NCBI GenBank assembly: GCA_012517355.1
Contig: JAAYVD010000172.1
Span: forward strand, 1 to 64,000
Reading direction: 5' to 3'
Length of the DNA: 64,000 nt
Origin: Candidatus Rifleibacteriota bacterium
Lineage (GTDB): Bacteria > Muiribacteriota > Ozemobacteria > Ozemobacterales > Ozemobacteraceae
In this document: piece after piece, positions 44,776 through 53,952 of the stretch
Layout of the letters: the number at the start of each line of letters is the position of its first letter
Numbering within the stretch: position 1 is the stretch's first letter
Translations under genes and position numbers: made by a program
Notes under the pieces: generated by a model
Seen by the model: only the letters and a program-made list of their open reading frames with translations
What the model was told of the DNA's origin: nothing
Databases searched by the model: none

Positions 44776-47586
44776 ATGATCGAAGAAATCCTCATCAGTC
44801 TCCAGGACAAGCTGCGCAGTTCCGACTTCCTCGACAACGAGACGGCGATCGACAAGTTCGGATCCCTGCTGCAGTCGCAGAATACCGAGAAGCAGCGCAA
44901 GATCATCTCCACCATCCTGCCGCTCGCCCTCTCCAGCAAGTTCGAGACGATCCAGAAAAAGGTCGTCCAGGTCGTCAGCAACTATCCGACCGTCCTGAAG
45001 GACGTCCTGCCCGCCCTCAAGCTGTCGAGCGACCCCACCGTGCGGTTCTGGGCGCACTACATCATGATCCAGCTCGACTTCTTCGCCCGCGAGGAACTGC
45101 TCGAGATCGTCAAGAGCCGCGAGAGCGACGAGATCCGCATGCTGGCCATGGAGCAGTTGGGCAAGAAACCCGACAAGCAGGTCATCCTGGCCTTCCTCGA
45201 GCGGGTCTCCGACCCCAGCTGGATCATCCGCCGGCTCGCCAAGAAGCTGCTGATCGACCAGGGCGACGGCATCTACCAGATCATCCAGGAGTACTTCATG
45301 ACCTGCCCGAGCCGGCAGAAGTACGACTGCATCAAGATCATCCCCCTGATCCTGAAGGACAAGGCGTTCAGCCTGTTCCAGCGCATGCTGGAGGCCGACG
45401 CCAAGGGCGTGGTGCGCCCCTACATCTGCGCCGGCCTGGGCGAGATCAAGACCGAGGCCTCGCTGCAGACCCTGTTCGGCATGCTCCAGGACCCCTCGAT
45501 GCTGGTGCGCGAGGAGGCGATCAAGGCCCTCACCAACTGGGGCCGGGAGGTCGTCCACCCGCTGCTGGCCATCTTCCCGAGCGCCTCGCTGGAGACCCGC
45601 ACCTGCATCATGGTCCTGTTGGGCCGCATCATGGGCCTCGACGTGGTCAAGGAACTGAACGACTTCTTCGGCCCCCCGACCTTGGAATCGAAGTATTTCG
45701 TCATGACCGCCCTGTCCCAGGTGCGCGACTCGCTCGTGGTCCAGGACCTGCTGCCCTACCTGCGCGACGACTCGGTCTTCATCCAGGAGCACGCCGGCCG
45801 AATCCTGGCCAGCCTGGGGGTGCACGCCCTCGACCCGCTGCTGGCCTGCCTCGACAGCGACGACGACCGCCTCCTGCTCCCGGTCCTGCGGGTCATCGGC
45901 GACATCGGCTCCAAGGATGCCCTCCGCCCCCTGCTCTTCCTGATCGACAACTCCCGCAACACCCTGGTGCGCACCTGCGCCACCGAAGCCATCGTCAAGC
46001 TGCAGAAGTTCGAGACGATCGCCGGCCTGCTCCTGCTCAAGCTCGACGACAAGGACCACGCGATCCGGCACACCATCATCGAGAACCTGTCGAAGCACCC
46101 GAGGTCGGCCTTCCTCAAAGACCTGGTGCTGGCCACCCTCGACCGCAACGCCGACGTGTCGCGCGGCGCCCGCGAGATCCTGTCGCGGCGCGATTACCCC
46201 GGCGTCCCCTCCTTCTTCGCCATGTACGAGACCGCCACCGACTTTGAAAAGGACAAGATCATCTCCCTCGCGTCGAAATTGTCGACCGACCAGTTCGACG
46301 CGGTCCTGAAAAAAGAGAAGATCACCATCGAGTCGCTGCAGCCCGAAAACGTCGAGACGCGCGTCCATCGCCGGAAGTACACCAAGGAGAACATCACCGA
46401 CATCAAGGAGCTGCTGTACTTCCTGCACGAGGAACGCGGCTCCGACATGCACATCAACATCGGCCTGCCCCCCAGCATCCGCATCCACGGCGACCTGGTG
46501 CGCACCACCTTCGAGACGATCACTCCCGAAAAGAGCCGCTACCTGCTGTTCTCGCTGATGAACGAGGCGCAGAAGAAGACCTTCGCCGAGCGCATGGAGA
46601 TCGACTTCTCGTTCGAGATCGCCGACTGCGCGCGTTTCCGCGCCAACATCTTCATGCAGAAGAACGGCATGTCGGCCGTCTTCCGCATCATTCCCAACGT
46701 CGTCCCCACCTTCGAGGAGCTGTCTCTCGACAAGGAAGCCATGATCAGGGTCTGCAACCACAAGACCGGACTGATCCTGGTCACCGGCGCCACCGGGTCA
46801 GGCAAATCGACCACCCTGGCCGCCATGATCGACCAGATCAACCGGTCGCGCTACGACCACATCATCACCATCGAGGACCCCATCGAGTTCGTCCACCCGC
46901 ACAAACGCTGCGTCGTCACCCAGCGCGAACTCGGCACCAACACTCTCAGTTTCGGCAACGCCCTGCGCAGCGCCCTCCGCGAAGACCCCGACGTCATCCT
47001 GGTCGGCGAAATGCGCGACTACGAAACCATGCACCTGGCCATCACCGCCGCCGAAACGGGCCACCTCGTCTTCTCGACCCTGCACACGATCAACGCCTAC
47101 GAGTCGATCCACCGCATCATCGGCTCCTTCCCCGGCGACGTCCAACACACGGTCCGCATGCAGCTCGCCGGCAGCCTGCGCGGCATCGTGTCGCAGCGGC
47201 TCATTCCCGCCTACCTGTCCTCCGGGCGCGTCCTGGCCTACGAGGTGCTGGTCGCCAGCACCCCGATCCGCCGCTGCATCAAGGAGGACAAGATCGACCA
47301 GATCATCTCCATCATGCAGACCAGCCGCAACGACGGCATGATCACCATGGACATGTGCCTCGAGGACCTGGTCATCCGCAAGAAGATCACCTACGAGGAC
47401 GGCCTCAAGAACTCCGAAGACAAGAAGGAATTCGAAAAGCGCATGTCCGAGCGGATCGGCGGCAAGACCCCGGCCGGGCCCGGCGCCGTGGCCAACCAGG
47501 GCGGGACCCCCCCCACGCATCCGCCCCCAGGGGTCGGCAAGCCGGCCATCTCCACCACCCCGCAGGTCAAGGGCCCCCCGCGGTGA
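44776..47586 (+). CDS. HEAT-repeat protein fused to a PilT-type retraction ATPase
   Basis: A 936-residue fusion. Residues about 1-560 are helical HEAT repeats, with recurring patterns such as [22 protein letters not shown] and V-R-T-C-A-T-E-A-I. Residues about 585-890 are a PilT ATPase: N-terminal PAS-like lobe (G-S-D-M-H-I-N-I-G), Walker [10 protein letters not shown] at 671-679, Asp box T-I-E-D-P-I-E-F, Walker [13 protein letters not shown] and His box [11 protein letters not shown]. The C-terminal 50 residues are Pro/Gly-rich. PilT proteins are normally about 350 residues. The HEAT part probably docks the ATPase to a partner. No pilin or platform genes are in the window. Confidence 0.93.
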   Translation: MIEEILISLQDKLRSSDFLDNETAIDKFGSLLQSQNTEKQRKIISTILPLALSSKFETIQKKVVQVVSNYPTVLKDVLPALKLSSDPTVRFWAHYIMIQLDFFAREELLEIVKSRESDEIRMLAMEQLGKKPDKQVILAFLERVSDPSWIIRRLAKKLLIDQGDGIYQIIQEYFMTCPSRQKYDCIKIIPLILKDKAFSLFQRMLEADAKGVVRPYICAGLGEIKTEASLQTLFGMLQDPSMLVREEAIKALTNWGREVVHPLLAIFPSASLETRTCIMVLLGRIMGLDVVKELNDFFGPPTLESKYFVMTALSQVRDSLVVQDLLPYLRDDSVFIQEHAGRILASLGVHALDPLLACLDSDDDRLLLPVLRVIGDIGSKDALRPLLFLIDNSRNTLVRTCATEAIVKLQKFETIAGLLLLKLDDKDHAIRHTIIENLSKHPRSAFLKDLVLATLDRNADVSRGAREILSRRDYPGVPSFFAMYETATDFEKDKIISLASKLSTDQFDAVLKKEKITIESLQPENVETRVHRRKYTKENITDIKELLYFLHEERGSDMHINIGLPPSIRIHGDLVRTTFETITPEKSRYLLFSLMNEAQKKTFAERMEIDFSFEIADCARFRANIFMQKNGMSAVFRIIPNVVPTFEELSLDKEAMIRVCNHKTGLILVTGATGSGKSTTLAAMIDQINRSRYDHIITIEDPIEFVHPHKRCVVTQRELGTNTLSFGNALRSALREDPDVILVGEMRDYETMHLAITAAETGHLVFSTLHTINAYESIHRIIGSFPGDVQHTVRMQLAGSLRGIVSQRLIPAYLSSGRVLAYEVLVASTPIRRCIKEDKIDQIISIMQTSRNDGMITMDMCLEDLVIRKKITYEDGLKNSEDKKEFEKRMSERIGGKTPAGPGAVANQGGTPPTHPPPGVGKPAISTTPQVKGPPR

Positions 47587-47600
47587 CCCTGCCCCGCCAC

Positions 47601-47688
47601 CCGACCGGCACGAGGTCGGCCATCCCCCTCTGCCTTCGTGGATGTCGTCGCGAAGCACCCGGTGCGCGCCCGGCCAGGGGGCCGACCG
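47601..47688. repeat. Family A palindromic repeat, one diverged unit
   Basis: Begins 15 bp after the HEAT-PilT stop with CCGACCGGCACGAGGTCGG; the middle palindromes are eroded (TGCCTTCGTGGATGTCGTCG). Confidence 0.8.
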
Positions 47689-47723
47689 CCGCCCCACCGG
47701 CCTGAACGGAGGGACTTTCGCCC

Positions 47724-48026
47724 ATGGCCTCTCTGCAACCCCTGCTGGCCAAGCTGCTGGTCTATTACGAGCACCCCGGTTGGCGGCTCGGTATCGGCGT
47801 CCTCCTCCTCGCCCTGGGTATCATCTACCTCCAGCTGCCTGAGGCCAAGGCCGGTCTGGGCCTGGTGGTCACCGTCATCGGCCTGGCCCTGCTCCTCGAC
47901 GGGGCCGCCGGCGGCCGCGGGGTTCTGGCCCCGCCTCCTCCGCCCAAGGCGCCGAAGGTCGAGAAGCCGGTTCGGGCCCCGTCCCATCTCCGCATCGAGG
48001 TCGGACCCCCCGCCGCCGGCAGCTAG
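47724..48026 (+). CDS. Small two-helix membrane protein
   Basis: A 100-residue protein of unknown function. Two membrane helices lie at about 21-37 and 43-60, separated by a short L-P-E-A-K-A loop; a Pro/Lys-rich tail (residues 66-100) follows. GGAGGG lies 11 nt upstream of the ATG, a little far. Its stop is 3 nt from the convergent PilZ gene's stop. It could be co-transcribed with the HEAT-PilT gene 137 bp upstream, although a family A repeat lies between them. Confidence 0.6.
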   Translation: MASLQPLLAKLLVYYEHPGWRLGIGVLLLALGIIYLQLPEAKAGLGLVVTVIGLALLLDGAAGGRGVLAPPPPPKAPKVEKPVRAPSHLRIEVGPPAAGS

Positions 48027-49498
48027 TCCTTTGTCGGCGTTGACTCCGCGGGCACTGGAACCGTTGGCAGCGCCGTTGTCCAACTCAAACGGACCTCTTC
48101 GGGCAGCCGGGCGCTCTGCAGGACCTCGTGGATGGCGGCCAGGAGGGCCGGGTCGTCGTGGGGAATCCGCTCCAGGCTTCCTGTGGCGATATCCCACTCG
48201 GTGGGGAAGATGAAACCCCGCGGACAGGCGTAGGCCGTGAGGGCATTGCGGTCGAAGACGATCGCCCGGTCGCCCAAGACCAGCCGGCCGTACACCAGCC
48301 GGTCGGGCGGCACCACCAGGGACAGCAGGTGGGTGTTGTGGATGCCCACGAACAGGGAGGCCCGTGATCCCTGTGGGGCGAAGGGCCTGGTCTCGGCAGG
48401 GGGCGGGAGGGTCTCCAGCGATTTGCCTAGGAGTCGAGGGGCGAGAAAGGCTGACAGGGCTTCCACATCGCAGGGCCGGATGAGCTTCAGGCCACCGCCG
48501 AGAAGGTAGTCCTGCCGAAAGAGCACCTTGAAGGTCAGGGCGAGCTTCCGGTCGGGAAGCCGCAGCATGCCCTGGTAGACGTCACCTTCGGCAATATCCT
48601 TCAGGGGAAGGGACTCCGGGGGCAGGAGCGTCATGGAGTTGGAGGAAAGGCTGACGACGGGCAGGGCCAGGCTGCCCGAGCGCGCCTCCATCTCGAAGAC
48701 GACGTTCCGGTCCCGGTCGGCCATCACCACGCGGCTGAACGAACATTTTTCCTCCCGGAACAGGAGGTCTTCCAGCAGGTTTTTGATGGGGGCCGGCAGG
48801 GGGGAATGCTCGACGATGGTCCGGCCCAGGCGGAGGACCCGGTAGGAAGGCGCCGGGTGGTAGGCGATGGCGGCCCGGTCGGCCGGGCCGACGGGGCCCA
48901 GGGCCTGGGTGCGCACGTAGGCGGTCTGCAGGTTCCTTCCCCGCTTTTCGCAGGAGACGAGGGAATCGAGAAAGTAGAACTCCATCCTCTCCGGACCTTC
49001 GTCGCCGTCCGTCCAGCAGAACAACTGGGTGCCCTCGTCCCCCTGGAACCAGCGCAGCCGGAGAGCCGGGTCGGTGGCCTTCAGCGCGGTGGCGTCGATC
49101 TCGCGCAACGACCGGCCGAGGATCCGTGGCTTGAGGAAATCGGCGAGGGCCCGGGAATGGGCGGGTGGCAGGGTGCCGAAGGCGCAGCCGACGTCCCCAC
49201 CCTCGAGGGCGACGACCTTCAGGTCGGTCTCGAAGAAGACGCTCCCCAGCCGGATCTTCGCCGGCAGGACCATGCCTGCCGGCGCCCGGGCCAGGATCGG
49301 ATGGTCACGGGTGTGCAGCGCCAGCCCTCCCTGGCTGAGGTTCACCAGGGGGAAATCGCCGACCCCCTGAACCTGGACGACCCCCTGGGAGAAATTGAGG
49401 CGCGGCGAGGCGCGGTGTTCCTTTGGGGAAGCCGCCGCCGGGGTCTCGGGTTCCTGCTCCCGGCCAAGAATCCAGCGGAGAAGATCGGTGAAACTCAT
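48023..49498 (-). CDS. PilZ-domain protein with two PilZ-like modules
   Basis: A 491-residue soluble protein. The first module (about 27-125) has the c-di-GMP-binding pattern: H-R-A-S-P-R (RxxxR) followed by V-N-L-S-Q-G-G-L (N-x-S-x-x-G). A linker region of about 130 residues follows, then a second, weaker PilZ-like module (about 245-355) with V-S-L-S-S-N-S-M and D-V-Y-Q-G-M-L-R-L. In both, an S-A/R-x-L-A-x-F-L-x-P-R-I/L-L-G-(R/K)-S-L segment closes the module, indicating an internal duplication. A final 130-residue region is unassigned. Start chosen at ATG 49498, because the promoter at 49532 would exclude the TTG at 49543. It may serve as a c-di-GMP receptor. Confidence 0.75.
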   Translation of the reverse strand: MSFTDLLRWILGREQEPETPAAASPKEHRASPRLNFSQGVVQVQGVGDFPLVNLSQGGLALHTRDHPILARAPAGMVLPAKIRLGSVFFETDLKVVALEGGDVGCAFGTLPPAHSRALADFLKPRILGRSLREIDATALKATDPALRLRWFQGDEGTQLFCWTDGDEGPERMEFYFLDSLVSCEKRGRNLQTAYVRTQALGPVGPADRAAIAYHPAPSYRVLRLGRTIVEHSPLPAPIKNLLEDLLFREEKCSFSRVVMADRDRNVVFEMEARSGSLALPVVSLSSNSMTLLPPESLPLKDIAEGDVYQGMLRLPDRKLALTFKVLFRQDYLLGGGLKLIRPCDVEALSAFLAPRLLGKSLETLPPPAETRPFAPQGSRASLFVGIHNTHLLSLVVPPDRLVYGRLVLGDRAIVFDRNALTAYACPRGFIFPTEWDIATGSLERIPHDDPALLAAIHEVLQSARLPEEVRLSWTTALPTVPVPAESTPTKD

Positions 49499-49531
49499 CC
49501 TCTTTCCATCCCTGTCGTGTGGGTTGCCCTC

Positions 49532-49560
49532 ATCATGCCACAAACCGGGCAGGGCGACAA
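49532..49560 (-). promoter_or_regulatory. Promoter for the PilZ gene
   Basis: Minus strand TTGTCG (49560-49555), 17-bp spacer, CATGAT (49537-49532), four of six matches in each box. Predicted start near 49525. Confidence 0.5.
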
Positions 49561-49750
49561 TCTCCCCGGCGGATCCTTCAGCCGGATGCGGGAAACCGAA
49601 CCCCTCCCGGCCCGGGGCCTGTCCCGAGCCCTCGCCAGGGATTTGCCCTGCCGCCCCTCTTGAACCTGCCCGAACCCTGCCGGCGAACCTGGGGCAGGTC
49701 CGGGAGTTCCTTGCCGGGGCGGCAATGAGAAGGCCATGCCCCGGGGCGGG

Positions 49751-51211
49751 TCACCGCCAGCGGCGCAGGATCTCCAGGCAGCGGCGGTTCATGGCCGCCG
49801 CCCGTTCCGGGGTGGCCGCCTCGTTGTAGCAGCGCAGCTCCGGGGCGTTGCCGGACGGCCGCAAGTGGACGATCTCGCCGCTGGCGAAGGTGAGGCGCAG
49901 GCCGTCCGTCTCATCGAGGGCGGTGACCTCACCGAACTCCGGGCCGAACACCCGGTCCGCCCCCCCGTCGTGGGCGAGCTCTGCGATGCGGGCCTGGGCG
50001 ATCGCGGTCGGAAAATCCTTCAGCCGGTCGCTCGCCGTGAAGCGGGGCGGCAACATGCCCGCGAGGCCGGAGAGGGGAAGGCCCCGCCCGCGGGCCAACC
50101 CGAGCAAAGCGAGGATCACGATCACGGCATCACGGGTCGGCAGCGCCGCGAGCCGGCGCCCGTCGCGCCCGATCGGGTTCTGGATCAAAAACCCGCCGTT
50201 CGCCTCGTAGCCGACGACCACCCCCTCGCCGGCCGCCTGCATGGCGGCGACCACGTACGGCGATCCGATGCGGGTGCGGACCACCCGGCGGAACCAGCCG
50301 CACTTCTCGACGGCGGTGTTGCTCGAAACCGGCGTCACCACGGTGTCGGCCCCGAGCCAGCGCGCCGTCAGGATACCCGCCACGTCGCCCCGGAACCACT
50401 CCCCGCGCTCGTCGCCGACAAGCGGCCGGTCGGCGTCACCGTCGGTCGAGCAGAGGGCGTCGAAGCGTTCGCGGCCGGCCCAGCCCCGTGCCAGTTCGAC
50501 ATCCTCCGGTCGTACCGCCTCGGTGTCGACCGGCAGGAAAACCTCGGACCGGGCCAACCGCACCACCTCGGCTCCGAGGCTCCCGAGCAGTTCGCCAAGC
50601 AGGTCGCGCCCCACACTCGAATGCTCGTAGACGCCGAGACGCATCCCCGCAAGAAAGCCCGGGGGCAGGAAATCAAGATACCGCGCCAGATACGAGGTCC
50701 GGACCGCGTCCTCGACCGGGGGGGCCTCTTCGGGCACGCGCAGGGCCCCGGCCGCGTCGAAGAGGTCGGGCAGGTCGACGACCTGGTCGCGGATCCCTGG
50801 CTCGTCGGCCTTCAGGATCTCGCCGGCCGGGCGGTTGAACTTGATGCCGTTGCGGTCGTCGGGGATGTGGCTGCCGGTGACCATCGCGCTGGCGATGCCC
50901 TGGCCGATCGCCCAGGCGGCCAGGGCGGGCGACGGCACGAACCCGCCGTTCACCGGGCGGCAGCCGGCATCGCGCACGGCCTGGGCACAGGCCCGCAGGA
51001 TGCGCGGGGTCGAGGGCCTCAGGTCGCCCGCGAGGGCGACCCGGTCACCGGCCGCGATCTCGCCACGCCCCCGCAGGTAGCGCAGAAACCCCGCGGTGTA
51101 GGCGTAGCAGACCCGGTCGGTCATCGCCGAGACCAGTCCCCGGGCCCCGCTGGTACCGAACCCGACCCCGCTCTGATCCATCAGGTCCGCGATGCGCACG
51201 TGTTCCGCCAT
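49751..51211 (-). CDS. Phosphomannomutase/phosphoglucomutase
   Basis: A 486-residue alpha-D-phosphohexomutase that interconverts hexose 1- and 6-phosphates for cell-surface sugar synthesis. All four active-site loops are present: phosphoserine S114 in TGSHIPDDRNG, metal loop D-G-D-A-D-R, sugar-specificity loop Y-E-A-N-G-G (the GEANGG type of PMM/PGM) and phosphate loop R-P-S-G-N-A-P-E-L-R. AAGGAG 5 nt before the ATG at 51211 fixes the start. The N-terminal F-G-T-S-G-A-R-G-L and D-L-R-P-S fit the phosphomannomutase branch, but substrate choice cannot be settled by eye. Monocistronic. Confidence 0.92.
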   Translation of the reverse strand: MAEHVRIADLMDQSGVGFGTSGARGLVSAMTDRVCYAYTAGFLRYLRGRGEIAAGDRVALAGDLRPSTPRILRACAQAVRDAGCRPVNGGFVPSPALAAWAIGQGIASAMVTGSHIPDDRNGIKFNRPAGEILKADEPGIRDQVVDLPDLFDAAGALRVPEEAPPVEDAVRTSYLARYLDFLPPGFLAGMRLGVYEHSSVGRDLLGELLGSLGAEVVRLARSEVFLPVDTEAVRPEDVELARGWAGRERFDALCSTDGDADRPLVGDERGEWFRGDVAGILTARWLGADTVVTPVSSNTAVEKCGWFRRVVRTRIGSPYVVAAMQAAGEGVVVGYEANGGFLIQNPIGRDGRRLAALPTRDAVIVILALLGLARGRGLPLSGLAGMLPPRFTASDRLKDFPTAIAQARIAELAHDGGADRVFGPEFGEVTALDETDGLRLTFASGEIVHLRPSGNAPELRCYNEAATPERAAAMNRRCLEILRRWR

Positions 51212-51520
51212 TTCGACTCCTTGTCCATGGTTGGGACCCCGCGTCGGGGTGCCCGCGGCGGTCGTCCTCGCCGTTTCTCGTGGGGTCCACGAGCCTGTCC
51301 GGTTCACCCCGCCGGGCGGGACCGATGCGGTCGGGTTCTCCTGGCTTCGCCCCATTCCCGGAGGGCCGATGCCCTTCCCACTCGCCGTATTCCCATCCGG
51401 GAAACCGTGTGGACGGCCTTGTCCAACGGGAAGATACCTTCCCCCCCACCGGGTGTCAAACCTCTGCCTTCCCCACCTGCGATTCGACACTCCAGCATTT
51501 CGACTGATGTATCACACCAC

Positions 51521-51643
51521 GTTCATCGTCCACCCATCGATGCAGATTGCGCAGATCGTGCTGGCGACTCCTTTCGCCATTTCCCCCCTTTCTCCCCTTC
51601 CCCTGCCGCCCTCCAGGTTTCTGCCGAAATGCTGAAGTCTCAG
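51521..51643 (+). repeat. Family C pyrimidine-rich repeat, copy 1
   Basis: GTTCATCGTCCACCCATCG, GCAGATCGTGCTGGCGACTC, TTCGCCATTTCCCCC and TTCTGCCGAAATGC match the copy at 55.1 kb closely. It is followed 18 bp later by a family B element, as at 55.1 kb. The remaining 300 bp upstream to the mutase start show nothing recognisable. Confidence 0.8.
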
Positions 51644-51661
51644 CAATTCACACTATAAGCT

Positions 51662-51764
51662 TTGAAGCGGTTTTCCGGGCAACTTCGGTCTGATGTACTG
51701 ATGGGGGAGGGGCCTGCGCAAATCCCTGCTCATGAAAAAGCTTCGGATCGCTGAGCGGGCATCG
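51662..51764 (-). repeat. Family B dispersed repeat, copy 4 (inverted)
   Basis: Minus-strand ATCCGAAGCTTTTTCATGA, GCAGGGATTTGCGCAGGC, CCCCCATCAG and CAGACCGAAG match copies 1-3. Confidence 0.85.
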
Positions 51765-51823
51765 CGTCTCTCCCAACCGCCGATTTCGACCTTCCCCAAG
51801 CCGGAATACGGGATCCGGAGGGC

Positions 51824-51853
51824 TTGGGTACCCCCCCTTCCAGCGGGTAGAAT
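51824..51853 (+). promoter_or_regulatory. Promoter for the exported pair at 51.9-53.8 kb
   Basis: TTGGGT at 51824-51829, 18-bp spacer, TAGAAT at 51848-51853. The leader is about 53 nt. Confidence 0.55.
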
Positions 51854-51912
51854 ATGTGGGTAGGGTCGATCCCCCCACAGGGGAACCCCGAACATCTTGC
51901 GAGGTGACCACG

Positions 51913-52446
51913 ATGCGATCGGGTCCTGGGTCGATGGGCCGAAGGTTGCTCCTGGCCGGTTTCCTCCTTCTCCTCCTCGCCGGGACAGCCGGCCTGGCCG
52001 GAGCCGACCAGTTCCGCTACGAGTTCCCGCGCTCTCTGGTCATGGCTTTGCATGTTGGCCCGGCCAGTGGAACCATGGATCTGGAGGCCGTCCTCGAAAG
52101 CCGCCTGGGAACCCTGAGCGGCCTGGAACTGTCCATCGAAACATCCCCCGACTGGCGCTGCGATCCCCCCTCGGCCCGGATTCCCACCCTTACGGAAGGG
52201 CGGATCCAACGCTTCCCCCTCACGCTTGCCCCCACCGGCGCTCGACCCGATGAGCTCGGGTCGTGGGTCCGGCTGGGGGTGAAATTCTCCCCGGACTACC
52301 CCCGGATGCTCGCGACGGTCTCCGACCCGGTCGCTTTTCCCGACGAAAACGAGAGGCGGCGCCTCGTGGAAACGGCCACCCTGAACCAGAAATCCAGGGT
52401 GCGTTTCACCGATGCCACTCGCCTGTTCCTCCCGGCTCCCCGATAG
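51913..52446 (+). CDS. Exported beta-rich protein of unknown function
   Basis: A 177-residue protein. A signal peptide with a strong leucine core (LLLAGFLLLLLAGTAGLAGA) spans about residues 10-30. The mature part has alternating hydrophobic strands (L-E-A-V-L-E-S-R, L-E-L-S-I-E-T-S-P-D-W, F-P-L-T-L-A-P-T-G) consistent with an immunoglobulin-like domain; C in D-W-R-C-D is the only cysteine. GAGGTG 6 nt upstream supports the ATG at 51913. It lies 12 nt before the HExxH peptidase gene, so the two are co-transcribed and may act together. No family assigned. Confidence 0.75.
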   Translation: MRSGPGSMGRRLLLAGFLLLLLAGTAGLAGADQFRYEFPRSLVMALHVGPASGTMDLEAVLESRLGTLSGLELSIETSPDWRCDPPSARIPTLTEGRIQRFPLTLAPTGARPDELGSWVRLGVKFSPDYPRMLATVSDPVAFPDENERRRLVETATLNQKSRVRFTDATRLFLPAPR

Positions 52447-52458
52447 CGAGGTGATGAC

Positions 52459-53811
52459 ATGAACCGACGCCTGACCCTGGCCCTGACCCTGTTCGGCCTG
52501 TTGCTGTGGAATGGAGCTCCCGTCTGGAGTGAAGAGCCCGCCATGGTCTACGTGTACAAGGCGGTCAAGGACTACGGGCGCCAGGCCGATCTGAAGAAGA
52601 CCCTGGGCAGCGGTGACGCCATCGAGGAAGCCGAGGACGGCAGGAACGGCTACGTCATCCGCCGGGTGGAGATCCGCAGCGAGGGCCACCTGTTGAGCCT
52701 GATGGGGGTTGGCAGCGAGGCCGAACTGTCCGATACCCAAAAGGGTTTGCTCGAAGTCTACCGGATGGGAACGTCGGGAACCCTTGCTGACCTCAACCGG
52801 TTCGGCCCCTCCAACGGACGATCGATCACCGTCAACCTCGTCGATGTCACCGGGTGCGACGACCGGCAGAAGTTCCCCGCCGTGCGCGAGGACTACTGGC
52901 CCAAGGCCTCCAAATCGACCACCACGAAGGGGAACAAGACAACCACAGCCATCGACATCACCATCAGCGGCGTCGATTCCCAAGGCTACGGCGCCCGCAC
53001 CGCCCGCGAAATGAAGGCCACCTTCGCCCACGAGTTCGGCCACACGCTCGACCAGGCCCAGATGGAGTGGGGTGCCTATGGCCCGGACGGGCATCACTGG
53101 CAGAACGAGGTCATCGGGGAACGGGCGGCGTTCAAGGAGGGGTTTGCCAACTTCGTCCAGCTTCTCGCCTTCCCGGAACGGGCCCGCGATTACCGGGCGT
53201 CCCTGTTCCATGTGCAATACGAGACCGCCTCGCGGACCTACAACCGGTTCCCCCCGGACGACGCCCAGGTCAAGCCCACCGACCTGCTCCGCGTCGAGGC
53301 CGTCACCACCCTCCTGCTGTGGCGGTTCGCCCAGGAGTTGGGCGACGGCCGCGAAAAGGTCATGCGGGCTTTCCAGGAAAGCAATTCCTACAACAACAGC
53401 CTTGGCCGCTTCCTGCAGACCCTGGTCCGGCAGAACCCGGGTGATGCCGCGGCCATCGCGAAGATCCTCGACGAGGAAACCCGGAAGCGGATGTCGAACG
53501 AGGAGATCCGGACGCTGTTCGGCAATGATCCGGGAATCGAGTCCTTCCTGTCGGGACGGACCGACCCGGGAGCCCGGCGCGTGGTGAGCCCGCCTCCGGC
53601 CGACCCTGCCGCCGTGATCCGCGCCGACCAGCCCCCCGTCAGCCAACCGCCTCCCACGGCAAAGGTCCGCATCTACAAGTGGAAGGACAAGGACGGCCGC
53701 CTCCATTTCACCGACGTGCCGCCGCCACCCGATGTGCCCTACACCATGATGGCCCCGCAACCCGTTCCCACCGTGCGATCGTCGGGTGACAACCCCTTCG
53801 CCGACGAGTAA
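52459..53811 (+). CDS. Exported HExxH zinc metallopeptidase with DUF4124 tail
   Basis: A 450-residue exported protein. A signal peptide covers residues 1-24 (cleavage near VWSEE). The catalytic helix T-F-A-H-E-F-G-H-T-L-D has H191, E192 and H195, and the G-E-R-A-A-F-K-E-G-F-A-N segment offers E221 or E227 as third zinc ligand, a gluzincin-type layout. A Pro-rich linker (about 375-400) leads to a C-terminal DUF4124 element (Y-K-W-K-D-K-D-G-R-L-H-F-T-D-V-P-P). DUF4124 occurs in many exported proteins. I cannot name the peptidase family. GAGGTG precedes the ATG. It resembles the M30-like lipoprotein at 31.8 kb only around the zinc motif. Confidence 0.8.
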   Translation: MNRRLTLALTLFGLLLWNGAPVWSEEPAMVYVYKAVKDYGRQADLKKTLGSGDAIEEAEDGRNGYVIRRVEIRSEGHLLSLMGVGSEAELSDTQKGLLEVYRMGTSGTLADLNRFGPSNGRSITVNLVDVTGCDDRQKFPAVREDYWPKASKSTTTKGNKTTTAIDITISGVDSQGYGARTAREMKATFAHEFGHTLDQAQMEWGAYGPDGHHWQNEVIGERAAFKEGFANFVQLLAFPERARDYRASLFHVQYETASRTYNRFPPDDAQVKPTDLLRVEAVTTLLLWRFAQELGDGREKVMRAFQESNSYNNSLGRFLQTLVRQNPGDAAAIAKILDEETRKRMSNEEIRTLFGNDPGIESFLSGRTDPGARRVVSPPPADPAAVIRADQPPVSQPPPTAKVRIYKWKDKDGRLHFTDVPPPPDVPYTMMAPQPVPTVRSSGDNPFADE

Positions 53812-53823
53812 CCCCCGCCCTGC

Positions 53824-53913
53824 GGGTCGGCCCCCTTTGGATCATGAGAGCAAGGGCTTCGCGCCGGCCTCCGCCGGGCCATGGGGGGTGTGACCGGCAT
53901 CGTGTCGGTCGGT
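53824..53913. repeat. Family A palindromic repeat, one diverged unit
   Basis: Starts 13 bp after the metallopeptidase stop; GGGTCGGCCCCCTTTGG at one end and GGCATCGTGTCGGTCGG at the other frame an eroded centre. Confidence 0.8.
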
Positions 53914-53952
53914 CCCCCTGCCAATCGAGGTGAGGGCGGGCCCTGCGACCGT

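Noticed and set aside
47638-48213. 191-residue plus-strand frame overlapping the small membrane protein
   Set aside because: It is frame-shifted relative to the two-helix protein, begins in the family A repeat and has an Arg/Pro-rich composition typical of shadow frames.
49499-49543. TTG start at 49543 for the PilZ protein
   Set aside because: It lies within or upstream of the predicted promoter (49532-49560) and adds 15 residues without conserved features.
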